From contig NZ_CALSBS010000001.1 in assembly GCF_943590815.1 (NCBI RefSeq), positions 372,001-436,000 of the forward strand: a stretch of 64,000 nucleotides of DNA, in the 5' to 3' direction. This DNA is from Pseudocitrobacter vendiensis (GTDB taxonomy: Bacteria > Pseudomonadota > Gammaproteobacteria > Enterobacterales > Enterobacteriaceae). Both the position numbers and the translations under genes were made by a program. Shown here one piece after another: positions 19,473 through 31,257 of this stretch; within the stretch, counting starts at the first letter, position 1, and every line of letters begins with the position of its first letter. Under the pieces are notes generated by a model. It saw only the letters and a list, made by a program, of their open reading frames with translations. It had not been told where the DNA came from and ran no database searches.

Positions 19473-21239
19473 TTAGATTTCCTCCTGACGGTTGGCGAGC
19501 AGATGCGCAAACGGTCCTTGCGCCCCGGCAAGTTGCTGATAGCTGCCTTGCTCAACAATCTGACCGTTATCCATCACCCAGATAGCATCCCAGTCGGTAA
19601 TTTCTTCCAGTTGGTGCGTTACCATCAACGTAGTTTGCTGCGTAGAGGCGAGCGTCAGCGCCTGCATGACACGCTGCTCACTGTGCGCGTCAAGGCTGGC
19701 GGTGGGCTCATCGAGCAACAATAACCGACAGGGCATCAGCAACGCGCGTGCAACGGCAACACGCTGCGCCTGGCCGACGGAGAGACGTGCGGCCTGATCG
19801 CCTACCACGGTGTCAAGGCCCTGCGGAAGCTGCGGTAAGAACTCGCTGACCCAGGCGTTATCCAGCGCGGCCTGTAACTGTTGCTCGCTGGCGTGAGGAT
19901 TGGCCAGCAGAACGTTTTCGCGCAGCGTGGCGGCCGGGAGCTGCGGGTTTTGCCCGACCCAACTCATCATGCGCCGCCAGCTTTCGGGATGGAGCTGACT
20001 CAGTTCCACACCATTAACCTGTAAAGAACCGGTATAAGGCAGAAACCCTGCCAGCGTGTTCAGCAATGAGCTCTTTCCGGAGCCGCTTTGCCCCACCATC
20101 ACCACGCGCTGCCCGGCCTCCAGACTAAAGTTCAGTGGCCCGGCAAGGGTTTTCCCTTCTGGTGAGGTAATGAACAGATCCGTTGCGGTTAGGGTCACAG
20201 GCTCTTTATCATTGATTTCTCGCTCACCTTGTTCGGGATGCGCCAGCGGCGTTTCCATAAAGGTTTTTAAACTGTCGGCTGCGCCAACGGCCTGCGCTTT
20301 GGCATGATAGAAGGTGCCTAAGTCGCGCAATGGCTGGAAAAACTCGGGCGCGAGGATTAATGCGAGGAAGCCTGACGAGAGCGTGACTGCCATCCCATAG
20401 CTGCCAAAATTGAGTTCGCCGAGATAAGAGAAGCCAAAATAGACCGCAACCAGGGCAATCGAGAGCGAGGTAAAGAACTCCAGCACGCCGGAAGAGAGAA
20501 ACGCCATGCGTAATACTTCCATCGTGCGCTGACGGAAATCCTGTGAGGCTTCGCGGATATTTTCGGTTTCAGCTTCCCCGCGACCAAAGATACGCAGTGT
20601 TTCCATCCCACGCAGACGGTCAAGGAAATGGCCGCTCAGGCGAGCCAGCGCCTGGAAGTTGCGACGGTTAGCATCCGCCGCGCCCATACCGACCAGCGCC
20701 ATAAACAGCGGGATCAACGGAGCGGTGAACAGCAGAATCAGCGCGGCCGCCCAGTTCGATGGGAAGATTGCGACCACAATCAGCAGCGGTACACATACGG
20801 CCAGCGCCATTTGCGGCAGATAACGTGCATAGTAGTCGTGCATGTCGTCGATCTGCTCAAGAATCAACGTCGCCCAACTGCCCGCAGGCTTGCCCTGTAT
20901 CCATGCCGGGCCTGCCTGTTGCAGGCGATCAAGCACCTGCTTACGGATTTCGAAGCGAATATGCTGCCCCGCGTGGAACCCCACGCGTTCGCGCAGCCAC
21001 ACCACCCAGGCGCGCAGAATAAAGACCAGCACCAGCAGCACAAAAGGCAGCAGCAGCGCCTCGCGCGGAATATTTTCCATAATCATGTGGTGCAGAATGC
21101 GGGCCAGAAGCCAGGCTTGCGCGATAATTAATGCGCCGCTGACAAAGCCCAGCAAACGGGAAATTATCAACCAGCGACGGGAGATCAAACTTTGCTGTTT
21201 TAACCAGCGGGTGAGTTCTTGTTGGCGGCTTTTATTCAT
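19473..21239 (-). CDS. cydD: Glutathione/cysteine ABC exporter subunit CydD
   Basis: Partner of CydC, 588 residues: N-terminal six-helix membrane domain, C-terminal ATPase with Walker A GQSGSGKSS and Walker B LLLLDEPTASLDA. The signature is LSVGQAQR instead of LSGGQ, a known asymmetry of this heterodimer, so the two ATP sites are not equal. First gene of cydDC, 116 bp downstream of trxB in the same direction, with a trxB terminator between. Confidence 0.96.
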   Translation of the reverse strand: MNKSRQQELTRWLKQQSLISRRWLIISRLLGFVSGALIIAQAWLLARILHHMIMENIPREALLLPFVLLVLVFILRAWVVWLRERVGFHAGQHIRFEIRKQVLDRLQQAGPAWIQGKPAGSWATLILEQIDDMHDYYARYLPQMALAVCVPLLIVVAIFPSNWAAALILLFTAPLIPLFMALVGMGAADANRRNFQALARLSGHFLDRLRGMETLRIFGRGEAETENIREASQDFRQRTMEVLRMAFLSSGVLEFFTSLSIALVAVYFGFSYLGELNFGSYGMAVTLSSGFLALILAPEFFQPLRDLGTFYHAKAQAVGAADSLKTFMETPLAHPEQGEREINDKEPVTLTATDLFITSPEGKTLAGPLNFSLEAGQRVVMVGQSGSGKSSLLNTLAGFLPYTGSLQVNGVELSQLHPESWRRMMSWVGQNPQLPAATLRENVLLANPHASEQQLQAALDNAWVSEFLPQLPQGLDTVVGDQAARLSVGQAQRVAVARALLMPCRLLLLDEPTASLDAHSEQRVMQALTLASTQQTTLMVTHQLEEITDWDAIWVMDNGQIVEQGSYQQLAGAQGPFAHLLANRQEEI

Positions 21240-21302
21240 TGCGTGCTTCGCAGGTGCTTGTAATGAGAATTTTTAGGCACGGCAATGTTACATCGCGGCA
21301 AA

Positions 21303-21328
21303 AATAAAGGCGACCGATAGTCGCCTTA
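21303..21328 (-). terminator. trxB terminator
   Basis: Stem AAGGCGAC / GTCGCCTT (21307-21314 with 21320-21327), loop CGATA. Read leftward it is followed by TATTTTTG. It separates trxB from cydDC. Confidence 0.85.
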
Positions 21329-21355
21329 TTTACCTTTGTTACTGACTTGTAAAGA

Positions 21356-22872
<1,517 letters not shown>

Positions 22873-23367
22873 ATGGTAGATAGTAAAAAGCGCCCCGGCA
22901 AAGATCTCGACCGCATCGATCGTAATATTTTGAACGAATTGCAAAAAGATGGGCGTATTTCCAACGTCGAGCTTTCAAAACGAGTAGGGCTTTCTCCGAC
23001 GCCGTGCCTTGAGCGTGTGCGCCGACTGGAACGTCAGGGCTTCATTCAGGGCTATACTGCACTGTTGAACCCGCATTATCTGGACGCTTCACTGCTGGTT
23101 TTTGTTGAGATTACTCTGAATCGCGGTGCGCCGGATGTGTTTGAACAATTTAACGCCGCTGTACAAAAACTTGAAGAAATTCAAGAGTGTCATCTGGTTT
23201 CCGGTGATTTCGACTACCTGTTGAAAACCCGCGTACCGGATATGTCGGCATACCGTAAACTCCTGGGCGAAACCCTGCTGCGCCTGCCTGGCGTGAACGA
23301 CACCCGTACCTATGTTGTTATGGAAGAAGTTAAGCAGAGTAATCGTCTGGTAATTAAGACTCGCTAA
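22873..23367 (+). CDS. lrp: Leucine-responsive regulatory protein Lrp
   Basis: Global feast/famine regulator of amino-acid metabolism, pili and transport, 164 residues. N-terminal winged helix-turn-helix (LDRIDRNILNELQKDGRISNVELSKRVGLSPTPCLERVRRLE region, about 11-55) and C-terminal RAM ligand domain (about 70-155) are standard. The start is ATG 22873; the open frame begins 17 codons earlier in the leader. Lrp is known to act on serC-aroA, which is also in this window. Confidence 0.98.
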   Translation: MVDSKKRPGKDLDRIDRNILNELQKDGRISNVELSKRVGLSPTPCLERVRRLERQGFIQGYTALLNPHYLDASLLVFVEITLNRGAPDVFEQFNAAVQKLEEIQECHLVSGDFDYLLKTRVPDMSAYRKLLGETLLRLPGVNDTRTYVVMEEVKQSNRLVIKTR

Positions 23368-23424
23368 TACGGAACAGGTGCAAAATCAGCTCAGTTTGAT
23401 TACACTCCTGTTAATCCATACAGC

Positions 23425-23460
23425 AACAGTGCCGGGGAGACCCGGCGCTGTTGTCCGTTT
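23425..23460 (+). terminator. lrp terminator
   Basis: Stem AACAGTGCCGGG / CCCGGCGCTGTT (23425-23436 with 23441-23452, one G-T pair), loop GAGA, then GTCCGTTTT. It separates lrp from ftsK. Confidence 0.85.
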
Positions 23461-23487
23461 TAGCATTTGGCACCTGGAGAGCCTTTC

Positions 23488-26400
23488 TTGAGCCAGGAAT
23501 ATACAGAAGACAAAGAAGTCAAACTGACAAAACTGAGCAGTGGACGCCGACTCCTTGAGGCGTTACTCCTCTTATGTTCCCTTTTTGCCATCTGGTTGAT
23601 GGCGGCACTACTGAGCTTCAATCCTTCCGATCCCAGTTGGTCGCAAACAGCCTGGCATGAACCTATCCATAACTTGTGCGGCGCATCGGGCGCATGGCTT
23701 GCTGATACGCTGTTCTTTATTTTTGGCGTAATGGCTTACACCATCCCGGTGATTATCGTCGGCGGTTGCTGGTTTGCCTGGCGACACCGCGCCAGCGATG
23801 AATACATCGATTACTTCGCGGTCTCGTTACGCCTGATTGGCGTGCTGGCGATGATCCTTACCGCCTGCGGCCTGGCCGCGATTAACGCCGATGATATCTG
23901 GTACTTTGCCTCCGGCGGCGTGATTGGTAGCCTGCTCAGCACTGCGCTGCAACCGATGCTGCACAGCAGCGGCGGCACCATTGCGCTGTTATGTATCTGG
24001 GCAGCGGGCTTAACGCTGTTCACCGGCTGGTCCTGGGTCAGCATTGCCGAGAAAATCGGTAGCTGGATCCTCAATATTCTCACCTTCGCCAGTAATCGTA
24101 CGCGCCGGGATGACACCTGGGTGGACGAAGAAGAGTACGAAGATGACGAAGAGTACGAAGATGATGAACCCGTTGCGAAACGTGAGTCTCGTCGGGCGCG
24201 TATTCTTCGTGGCGCGCTGGCGCGCCGTCAGCGTATCGCTGAAAAATTCTCTAACCCGATGGGGCGCAAGACCGATGCGGCGCTTTTCTCGGGTAAACGC
24301 ATGGATGACCCGGAAGAGGCGGTGCAGTATAGCGCGCGTGGTGTCCAGGCCGATCCTGATGATGTGTTGTTCTCTGGCTCTACCGCATTGCGCCCGGATG
24401 CCGATGATGTGTTGTTCTCTGGCTCAAGTGCAGTGCGCAGCGAAAGCGATGAATACGATCCGCTGCTGAACGGTCATTCCGTGAACGAACCCATTGCCGC
24501 CGCTGCCGCCGCTGCCGCTGCTACAACGGCGACACAGGCCTGGGCGGCCCCGGCTGACCCTGTGACGACAGCTCCGAGCGCAGTCGATGGCGCAGCGCAG
24601 CCTGCCGTTGAATGGCAAACGGTCTCTGCTGCAAATCCGGTGGAACCATCAATCGCGCCTGCGCCAGAAGGTTGGCCGCCTGCGCAATCTCAGCAGTATC
24701 AGGATGACCCGCTGTTGCAGGGCTATCAACAACCTCAGCCGTTTGTGCAGGAACCGGTTTATCAGCAACCTGAGCCGGTGTACGAACAGCCGCAGCAATA
24801 CGTTCCAGAGCCGGTCTATCAACAGCCGCAGCCGTACGCGCCAGAGCCTGTCTACCAACAACCTCAGCCGCAGACGTCAGAACCTGTCTACGAACAGCCG
24901 CAGCCGTATACATCGGAGCCGGTTTATCAACAGCCGCAGGTTGAGCCTGCTGCGCCTGAACCGGTTGTAGAAGAAGAGCCGAAGCCACATCAGCGTCCTC
25001 CGCTTTACTATTTCGAAGAAGTGGAAGAAAAACGTGCACGCGAGCGTGAGCAACTGGCTGCCTGGTATCAACCGATTCCAGAGCCGCTGGCCCCAGTTGA
25101 GCAGCATATTGCGCCAGCCGTTGCGCCAGCGATAGACCCGACGCCTGCCGTCGCGCCTGTTGCCGCCAGCGTGCGTGAGGCTTCCTCCACCGTTGCAGCC
25201 GCCGCCACGGCAGCCGCTGCCGCACCGCTCTTCAGCCCGGTTGATGGTCCGCGCCCACAGGTGAAAGAGGGCATAGGTCCGAAACTGCCGCGCCCTAACC
25301 GCGTACGTGTGCCTACCCGCCGTGAGCTGGCATCTTTCGGAATCAAACTACCGTCACAACGAATGGCAGAAGAACGTGCCCGTGGCATGGAGCGCGATCA
25401 GCACGATGTTGATATCGACAACCTGACTGATGATGAAGCCGATGCGCTGCATCAGGATGCTTTAGCGCGTCAGTTTGCGGCAACGCAGCAGCAGCGTTAC
25501 GGCAGTAATACAGATATTGATAGCGCAGAAGACGATGCAGATGATGCCGCCGAAGCGGAACTGGCACGCCAGTTTGCCGCCAGCCAGCAGTCGCGTTATG
25601 CCAGTGAACAGCCGGAAGGCGCGCATCCATTCTCGCTGGATGACTTCGATTTTTCGCCAACTAAAGCGCTGGTTGATGACACTCCGAAAGCCCCGCTGTT
25701 TACGCCGAGCGTGACACAGCAGGAGCAGCCGCAGGTGCAACAACCGCAGCAGTCAACGTACCAGCCCCAGGTGCAACAACCGCAGCAGTCAACGTTCCAG
25801 CTGCAGGTGCAACAGCCGCAGCAGTCAACGTACCAGCCGCAGGTGCAACAGCCGCAGCAGTCAACGTACCAGCCGCAGGTGCAACAGCCGCAGCAGTCAA
25901 CGTACCAGCCGCAGGTGCAACAGCCGCAGCAGTCAACGTACCAGCCGCAGATGCAACAGCCGCAGCAGTCAACGTACCAGCCGCAGGTGCAACAGCCGCA
26001 GCGGTCAACGTATCAGCCGCAGCAGCCAGTCGCGCCACAGCCGCAGGAAAGTCTGATTCATCCGTTATTAATGCGTAACGGTGACGATCGTCCGGCGCTT
26101 AAGCCGACCACACCGCTGCCGTCATTAGATTTGCTGACCCCGCCGCCAACGGAAGTTGAGCCGGTGGATACCTTCGCGCTGGAACAAATGGCGCGTCTGG
26201 TTGAAGCACGTCTGGCCGATTTCCGTATCAAAGCGGATGTCGTGAACTACTCTCCAGGCCCGGTCATCACTCGCTTCGAGCTGAACCTGGCACCGGGTGT
26301 GAAAGCGGCACGTATCTCTAACCTGTCGCGTGACCTGGCTCGTTCACTCTCCACCGTCGCTGTGCGCGTGGTGGAAGTCATTCCAGGTAAACCGTACGTT

Positions 26401-27588
26401 GGCCTGGAATTGCCAAATAAAAAACGTCAGACCGTCTATCTGCGCGAAGTGCTCGACTGTGCACGTTTCCGCGATAATCCGTCGCCACTCTCTGTGGTGC
26501 TGGGTAAAGACATCGCCGGTGAACCGGTGGTAGCGGATCTGGCGAAAATGCCGCACCTTCTGGTCGCCGGTACCACCGGTTCTGGTAAGTCGGTCGGCGT
26601 GAACGCGATGATCCTCAGCATGCTTTACAAAGCGCAGCCTGAAGATGTGCGTTTCATCATGATCGACCCGAAAATGCTGGAGCTTTCCGTTTATGAAGGT
26701 ATTCCGCATCTGTTAACGGAAGTGGTTACCGACATGAAAGACGCGGCCAACGCCCTGCGCTGGAGCGTTAACGAGATGGAACGTCGCTATAAGCTGATGT
26801 CGGCATTGGGCGTGCGAAATCTTGCAGGCTACAACGAGAAAATTGCCGAAGCGAAACGCATGGGGCGTCCGATTCCGGACCCATACTGGAAGCCGGGCGA
26901 CAGCATGGATGCCACGCATCCGGTGCTGGAAAAACTGCCGTACATCGTGGTGCTGGTGGATGAATTTGCTGACCTGATGATGACGGTCGGTAAAAAAGTG
27001 GAAGAATTGATCGCTCGTCTGGCACAGAAAGCGCGTGCCGCGGGTATCCACCTGGTGCTGGCGACCCAGCGTCCGTCAGTTGACGTTATCACTGGCCTGA
27101 TTAAAGCGAATATTCCGACGCGTATCGCGTTCACCGTGTCGAGCAAAATCGACTCCCGCACCATCCTTGATCAGGGCGGCGCAGAATCGCTGCTGGGGAT
27201 GGGTGACATGCTCTACTCCGGGCCTAACTCCAGCACGCCGGTGCGTGTTCATGGCGCGTTTGTGCGCGATGAAGAAGTTCACGCCGTGGTGCAGGACTGG
27301 AAAGCGCGTGGTCGCCCGCAGTATATCGACGGCATCACCTCCGACAGCGAAAGTGAAGGCGGCGGTGGCGGCTTAGACGGTGGCGAAGAGCTGGACCCGT
27401 TATTCGATCAGGCAGTGAACTTTGTGACCCAAAAACGCAAAGCCTCGATCTCTGGCGTACAGCGCCAGTTCCGCATCGGTTATAACCGTGCGGCGCGCAT
27501 CATCGAACAGATGGAAGCGCAAGGTATCGTGAGCGAGCAAGGGCACAACGGTAACCGCGAAGTGCTTGCGCCACCGCCGTTCGAGTGA
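23488..27588 (+). CDS. ftsK: DNA translocase FtsK
   Basis: Divisome protein that links septation to chromosome segregation by pumping DNA to dif and activating XerCD. In 1366 residues: four membrane helices in the first ~200; a long Pro/Gln-rich linker (about 210-850); a RecA-type motor with Walker A GTTGSGKS at 1028-1035 and Walker [14 protein letters not shown]; and the C-terminal gamma winged helix that reads KOPS (about 1300-1366, AISGVQRQ-like [24 protein letters not shown]). I use the TTG start at 23488 (SQEYTEDKE), as in E. coli, with GGAGAG upstream. The linker is longer than in K-12 (1329 aa in all) and carries two repeat arrays listed separately. Confidence 0.96.
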   Translation: MSQEYTEDKEVKLTKLSSGRRLLEALLLLCSLFAIWLMAALLSFNPSDPSWSQTAWHEPIHNLCGASGAWLADTLFFIFGVMAYTIPVIIVGGCWFAWRHRASDEYIDYFAVSLRLIGVLAMILTACGLAAINADDIWYFASGGVIGSLLSTALQPMLHSSGGTIALLCIWAAGLTLFTGWSWVSIAEKIGSWILNILTFASNRTRRDDTWVDEEEYEDDEEYEDDEPVAKRESRRARILRGALARRQRIAEKFSNPMGRKTDAALFSGKRMDDPEEAVQYSARGVQADPDDVLFSGSTALRPDADDVLFSGSSAVRSESDEYDPLLNGHSVNEPIAAAAAAAAATTATQAWAAPADPVTTAPSAVDGAAQPAVEWQTVSAANPVEPSIAPAPEGWPPAQSQQYQDDPLLQGYQQPQPFVQEPVYQQPEPVYEQPQQYVPEPVYQQPQPYAPEPVYQQPQPQTSEPVYEQPQPYTSEPVYQQPQVEPAAPEPVVEEEPKPHQRPPLYYFEEVEEKRAREREQLAAWYQPIPEPLAPVEQHIAPAVAPAIDPTPAVAPVAASVREASSTVAAAATAAAAAPLFSPVDGPRPQVKEGIGPKLPRPNRVRVPTRRELASFGIKLPSQRMAEERARGMERDQHDVDIDNLTDDEADALHQDALARQFAATQQQRYGSNTDIDSAEDDADDAAEAELARQFAASQQSRYASEQPEGAHPFSLDDFDFSPTKALVDDTPKAPLFTPSVTQQEQPQVQQPQQSTYQPQVQQPQQSTFQLQVQQPQQSTYQPQVQQPQQSTYQPQVQQPQQSTYQPQVQQPQQSTYQPQMQQPQQSTYQPQVQQPQRSTYQPQQPVAPQPQESLIHPLLMRNGDDRPALKPTTPLPSLDLLTPPPTEVEPVDTFALEQMARLVEARLADFRIKADVVNYSPGPVITRFELNLAPGVKAARISNLSRDLARSLSTVAVRVVEVIPGKPYVGLELPNKKRQTVYLREVLDCARFRDNPSPLSVVLGKDIAGEPVVADLAKMPHLLVAGTTGSGKSVGVNAMILSMLYKAQPEDVRFIMIDPKMLELSVYEGIPHLLTEVVTDMKDAANALRWSVNEMERRYKLMSALGVRNLAGYNEKIAEAKRMGRPIPDPYWKPGDSMDATHPVLEKLPYIVVLVDEFADLMMTVGKKVEELIARLAQKARAAGIHLVLATQRPSVDVITGLIKANIPTRIAFTVSSKIDSRTILDQGGAESLLGMGDMLYSGPNSSTPVRVHGAFVRDEEVHAVVQDWKARGRPQYIDGITSDSESEGGGGGLDGGEELDPLFDQAVNFVTQKRKASISGVQRQFRIGYNRAARIIEQMEAQGIVSEQGHNGNREVLAPPPFE
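24358..24425 (+). repeat. Short duplication in FtsK linker
   Basis: Two copies of a segment encoding [18 protein letters not shown], about 54 bases apart, with nearly identical DNA (GATGATGTGTTGTTCTCTGG in both). Probably a recent tandem duplication in the disordered linker; E. coli K-12 as remembered has a single copy. Confidence 0.8.
24751..24960 (+). repeat. Degenerate [10 protein letters not shown] repeats in FtsK linker
   Basis: About six copies of an 8-12 residue unit around [10 protein letters not shown] / [10 protein letters not shown], from residue 422 on. The DNA is diverged between copies, so this array is older than the one at 25726. Confidence 0.85.
25726..26013 (+). repeat. Tandem array of eight 36-bp units in ftsK
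   Basis: Eight in-frame copies of a 36-base unit encoding [12 protein letters not shown] (residues 747-842). Units 4-6 are almost identical in DNA; variants are STF (2), QLQ (3), QPQM (7) and QRS (8). The near identity points to recent expansion by slippage or unequal recombination; copy number should vary between strains. Confidence 0.95.
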
Positions 27589-27626
27589 TCGTAAAACCAG
27601 GTAAATAAGTCAAAATTCAGTATTTT

Positions 27627-27686
27627 CTTCTGTCGCCTCGCCGGGCTTAGGCCTAAAGTGAGCGACAGAAGACTCCCGTCGGGAGC
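27627..27686. other. Inverted repeats in the ftsK-lolA gap
   Basis: A perfect 10-base inverted repeat CTTCTGTCGC / GCGACAGAAG (27627-27636 with 27662-27671) encloses 25 bases. It is followed at once by a small hairpin CTCCC-GT-CGGGAG (about 27673-27685). There is no T run, so it is more likely an mRNA structure or operator in the lolA leader than a terminator. Confidence 0.6.
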
Positions 27687-27708
27687 ATGATGCGATTAAG
27701 GATTAACG

Positions 27709-28320
27709 ATGAAAAAGGCAGCAATCACGTGTGCATTACTTTCCAGCTTTGTTGTCAGTAGCGTCTGGGCAGATGCTGCCAGCGACCTGAAAAGCCGTCT
27801 TGATAAAGTAAGCAGCTTCCACGCGAGCTTCACCCAGAAAGTGACTGACGGTAGTGGCAATGCGGTACAGGATGGTCAGGGCGATCTGTGGGTAAAACGC
27901 CCGAATCTGTTTAACTGGCACATGACTCAGCCGGATGAAAGCATTCTGGTGTCTGATGGTAAAACCCTGTGGTTCTACAACCCGTTTGTGGAGCAGGTCA
28001 CCGCCACGCGTCTGAGCGATGCAACGGGGAATACGCCGTTTATGCTGATCGCCCGTAACCAGTCCAGCGACTGGGCGCAGTACAACATCAAACAGAGCGG
28101 CGATGACTTTATGCTGACGCCGAAAGGCAGTAACGGCAACCTGAAGCAGTTCACCATTAACGTTGGCCGCGATGGTACCATCCATCAGTTCAGCGCCATT
28201 GAACAGGACGACCAGCGCAGCAGCTATCAGCTGAAATCGCAGCAAAATGGCGGGGTGGATGCGTCTAAGTTTACCTTTACGCCGCCAGCCGGGGTGACGG
28301 TGGACGATCAACGTAAGTAG
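27709..28320 (+). CDS. lolA: Outer-membrane lipoprotein carrier LolA
   Basis: Periplasmic chaperone that takes lipoproteins from LolCDE and hands them to LolB at the outer membrane. The 203 residues begin with a signal peptide cleaved after VWA ([21 protein letters not shown], residue 21), leaving [10 protein letters not shown]. The conserved arginine in the lid region ([10 protein letters not shown]) and the [12 protein letters not shown] strand are present. Same length as K-12. rarA begins 9 bp after its stop, so they are cotranscribed. Confidence 0.97.
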   Translation: MKKAAITCALLSSFVVSSVWADAASDLKSRLDKVSSFHASFTQKVTDGSGNAVQDGQGDLWVKRPNLFNWHMTQPDESILVSDGKTLWFYNPFVEQVTATRLSDATGNTPFMLIARNQSSDWAQYNIKQSGDDFMLTPKGSNGNLKQFTINVGRDGTIHQFSAIEQDDQRSSYQLKSQQNGGVDASKFTFTPPAGVTVDDQRK

Positions 28321-28329
28321 AGGTAAGTC

Positions 28330-29673
28330 GTGAGCAACATGTCGCTCGACTTTTCAGATAATACCTTTCAACCTCTGGCCGCCCGTATGCGGCCAGAAAA
28401 TTTAGCGCAGTACATCGGCCAGCAGCATCTGCTGGCGGCCGGGAAACCGCTGCCGCGCGCTATTGAAGCCGGGCATTTGCACTCGATGATCCTGTGGGGG
28501 CCGCCAGGCACCGGTAAAACGACCCTTGCGGAAGTGATTGCCCGCTACGCCAGCGCGGATGTCGAACGCATCTCTGCGGTGACGTCTGGGGTGAAAGAGA
28601 TCCGCGAAGCCATTGAACGCGCCCGGCAAAATCGCAATGCCGGACGTCGCACCATTTTGTTTGTCGATGAAGTCCACCGTTTCAATAAAAGCCAGCAGGA
28701 TGCCTTTCTGCCGCACATTGAAGACGGCACTATTACTTTTATCGGCGCGACAACCGAAAACCCCTCGTTTGAACTGAACTCGGCGCTGCTCTCCAGGGCG
28801 CGCGTCTATTTGCTGAAATCGCTCACTACTGAGGATATTGAGCAGGTTCTGGCTCAGGCGATGGAAGACAAAACGCGCGGCTACGGCGGACAGGATATTG
28901 TGTTGCCGGAGGATACCCGCCGGGCGATTGCCGAACTGGTGAACGGCGATGCGCGTCGTGCCCTGAATACACTGGAAATGATGGCCGATATGGCCGAAGT
29001 GGATGATTCCGGCAAGCGCACGCTTAAACCTGAACTGTTAACGGAAATCGCCGGTGAGCGCAGCGCGCGCTTTGATAACAAAGGCGATCGTTTCTACGAT
29101 TTGATTTCCGCGCTGCATAAATCGGTGCGCGGTAGCGCGCCGGATGCCGCGCTTTACTGGTACGCACGCATCATCTCCGCCGGTGGTGACCCGCTGTACG
29201 TCGCGCGTCGTTGCCTGGCAATTGCCTCAGAAGATGTTGGCAACGCTGACCCGCGCGCGATGCAGGTCGCCATTTCCGCATGGGATTGTTTCACCCGCAT
29301 TGGCCCGGCGGAAGGTGAACGGGCAATTGCCCAGGCGATTGTGTATCTCGCCTGTGCGCCAAAAAGTAATGCCGTTTATACCGCTTTCAAAGCCGCAATG
29401 GCCGATGCGCGTGAACGCCCGGACTACGACGTGCCAGTTCACCTGCGCAATGCGCCGACCAAACTGATGAAAGAGATGGGCTACGGGCAGGAGTATCGCT
29501 ATGCCCATGATGAGCCAAATGCCTATGCTGCCGGTGAAGAGTACTTCCCACAGGAAATGGCACAAACGCGCTATTATCGTCCAACTAACCGTGGCCTTGA
29601 AGGCAAGATTGGCGAAAAGCTCGCCTGGCTCGCTGAACAGGATCAAAATAGCCGCACAAAACGCTACCGCTAG
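28330..29673 (+). CDS. rarA: Replication-associated recombination protein RarA (MgsA)
   Basis: AAA+ clamp-loader-like ATPase acting at stalled replication forks, homologous to human WRNIP1 and yeast Mgs1; 447 residues. Walker A GPPGTGKT (57-64), Walker B ILFVDEVH, sensor 1 [10 protein letters not shown], and the C-terminal tetramerisation region ([17 protein letters not shown]) are present. The start is GTG at 28330, preceded by AGGTAA. It ends in a strong terminator, so lolA-rarA is a two-gene unit (or the tail of ftsK-lolA-rarA). Confidence 0.96.
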   Translation: MSNMSLDFSDNTFQPLAARMRPENLAQYIGQQHLLAAGKPLPRAIEAGHLHSMILWGPPGTGKTTLAEVIARYASADVERISAVTSGVKEIREAIERARQNRNAGRRTILFVDEVHRFNKSQQDAFLPHIEDGTITFIGATTENPSFELNSALLSRARVYLLKSLTTEDIEQVLAQAMEDKTRGYGGQDIVLPEDTRRAIAELVNGDARRALNTLEMMADMAEVDDSGKRTLKPELLTEIAGERSARFDNKGDRFYDLISALHKSVRGSAPDAALYWYARIISAGGDPLYVARRCLAIASEDVGNADPRAMQVAISAWDCFTRIGPAEGERAIAQAIVYLACAPKSNAVYTAFKAAMADARERPDYDVPVHLRNAPTKLMKEMGYGQEYRYAHDEPNAYAAGEEYFPQEMAQTRYYRPTNRGLEGKIGEKLAWLAEQDQNSRTKRYR

Positions 29674-29707
29674 CGCAGGCGTTGCGGTAATGTTGGCAAT
29701 GTATCTT

Positions 29708-29743
29708 TGCAACCGCAGGCTGCGGTTGCATTCCCTTTTTTAA
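29708..29743 (+). terminator. Terminator after rarA
   Basis: Perfect 10-base stem TGCAACCGCA / TGCGGTTGCA (29708-29717 with 29721-29730), loop GGC, then TTCCCTTTTTT. Confidence 0.95.
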
Positions 29744-31057
<1,314 letters not shown>

Positions 31058-31073
31058 TTCACCTTTCTTATGT

Positions 31074-31099
31074 AAAAAGCGCCTGCGGGCGCTTTTTTT
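31074..31099 (+). terminator. serS terminator
   Basis: Stem AAAAAGCGCC-TGCG-GGCGCTTTTTTT, 16 bp after the serS stop; classic rho-independent form. Confidence 0.95.
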
Positions 31100-31109
31100 A
31101 TGCCCATCA

Positions 31110-31123
31110 TTGATACTGAGCAA
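31110..31123. promoter_or_regulatory. FNR site of the dmsABC promoter
   Basis: TTGATACTGAGCAA, a close match to TTGAT-N4-ATCAA with one perfect half. It lies about 135 bp upstream of the dmsA ATG and closely resembles the site known for E. coli dmsA. It predicts anaerobic induction. Confidence 0.7.
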
Positions 31124-31257
31124 TACCTTAACCATTCAAAAGAGAAATACTCCCTTCGAAGTAACCCGCAGCATATAAAACTAAAAATTAAAAATTTCGC
31201 TATATATACATCTATATAGCGATGGTGTTTTCAATGTGAGCAACGAAGTGAGTATCC

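Noticed and set aside
25700-26038. An Ala/Gly/Thr-rich 112-codon open frame antisense to the ftsK repeats
   Set aside because: It is only the repeat array read on the opposite strand.
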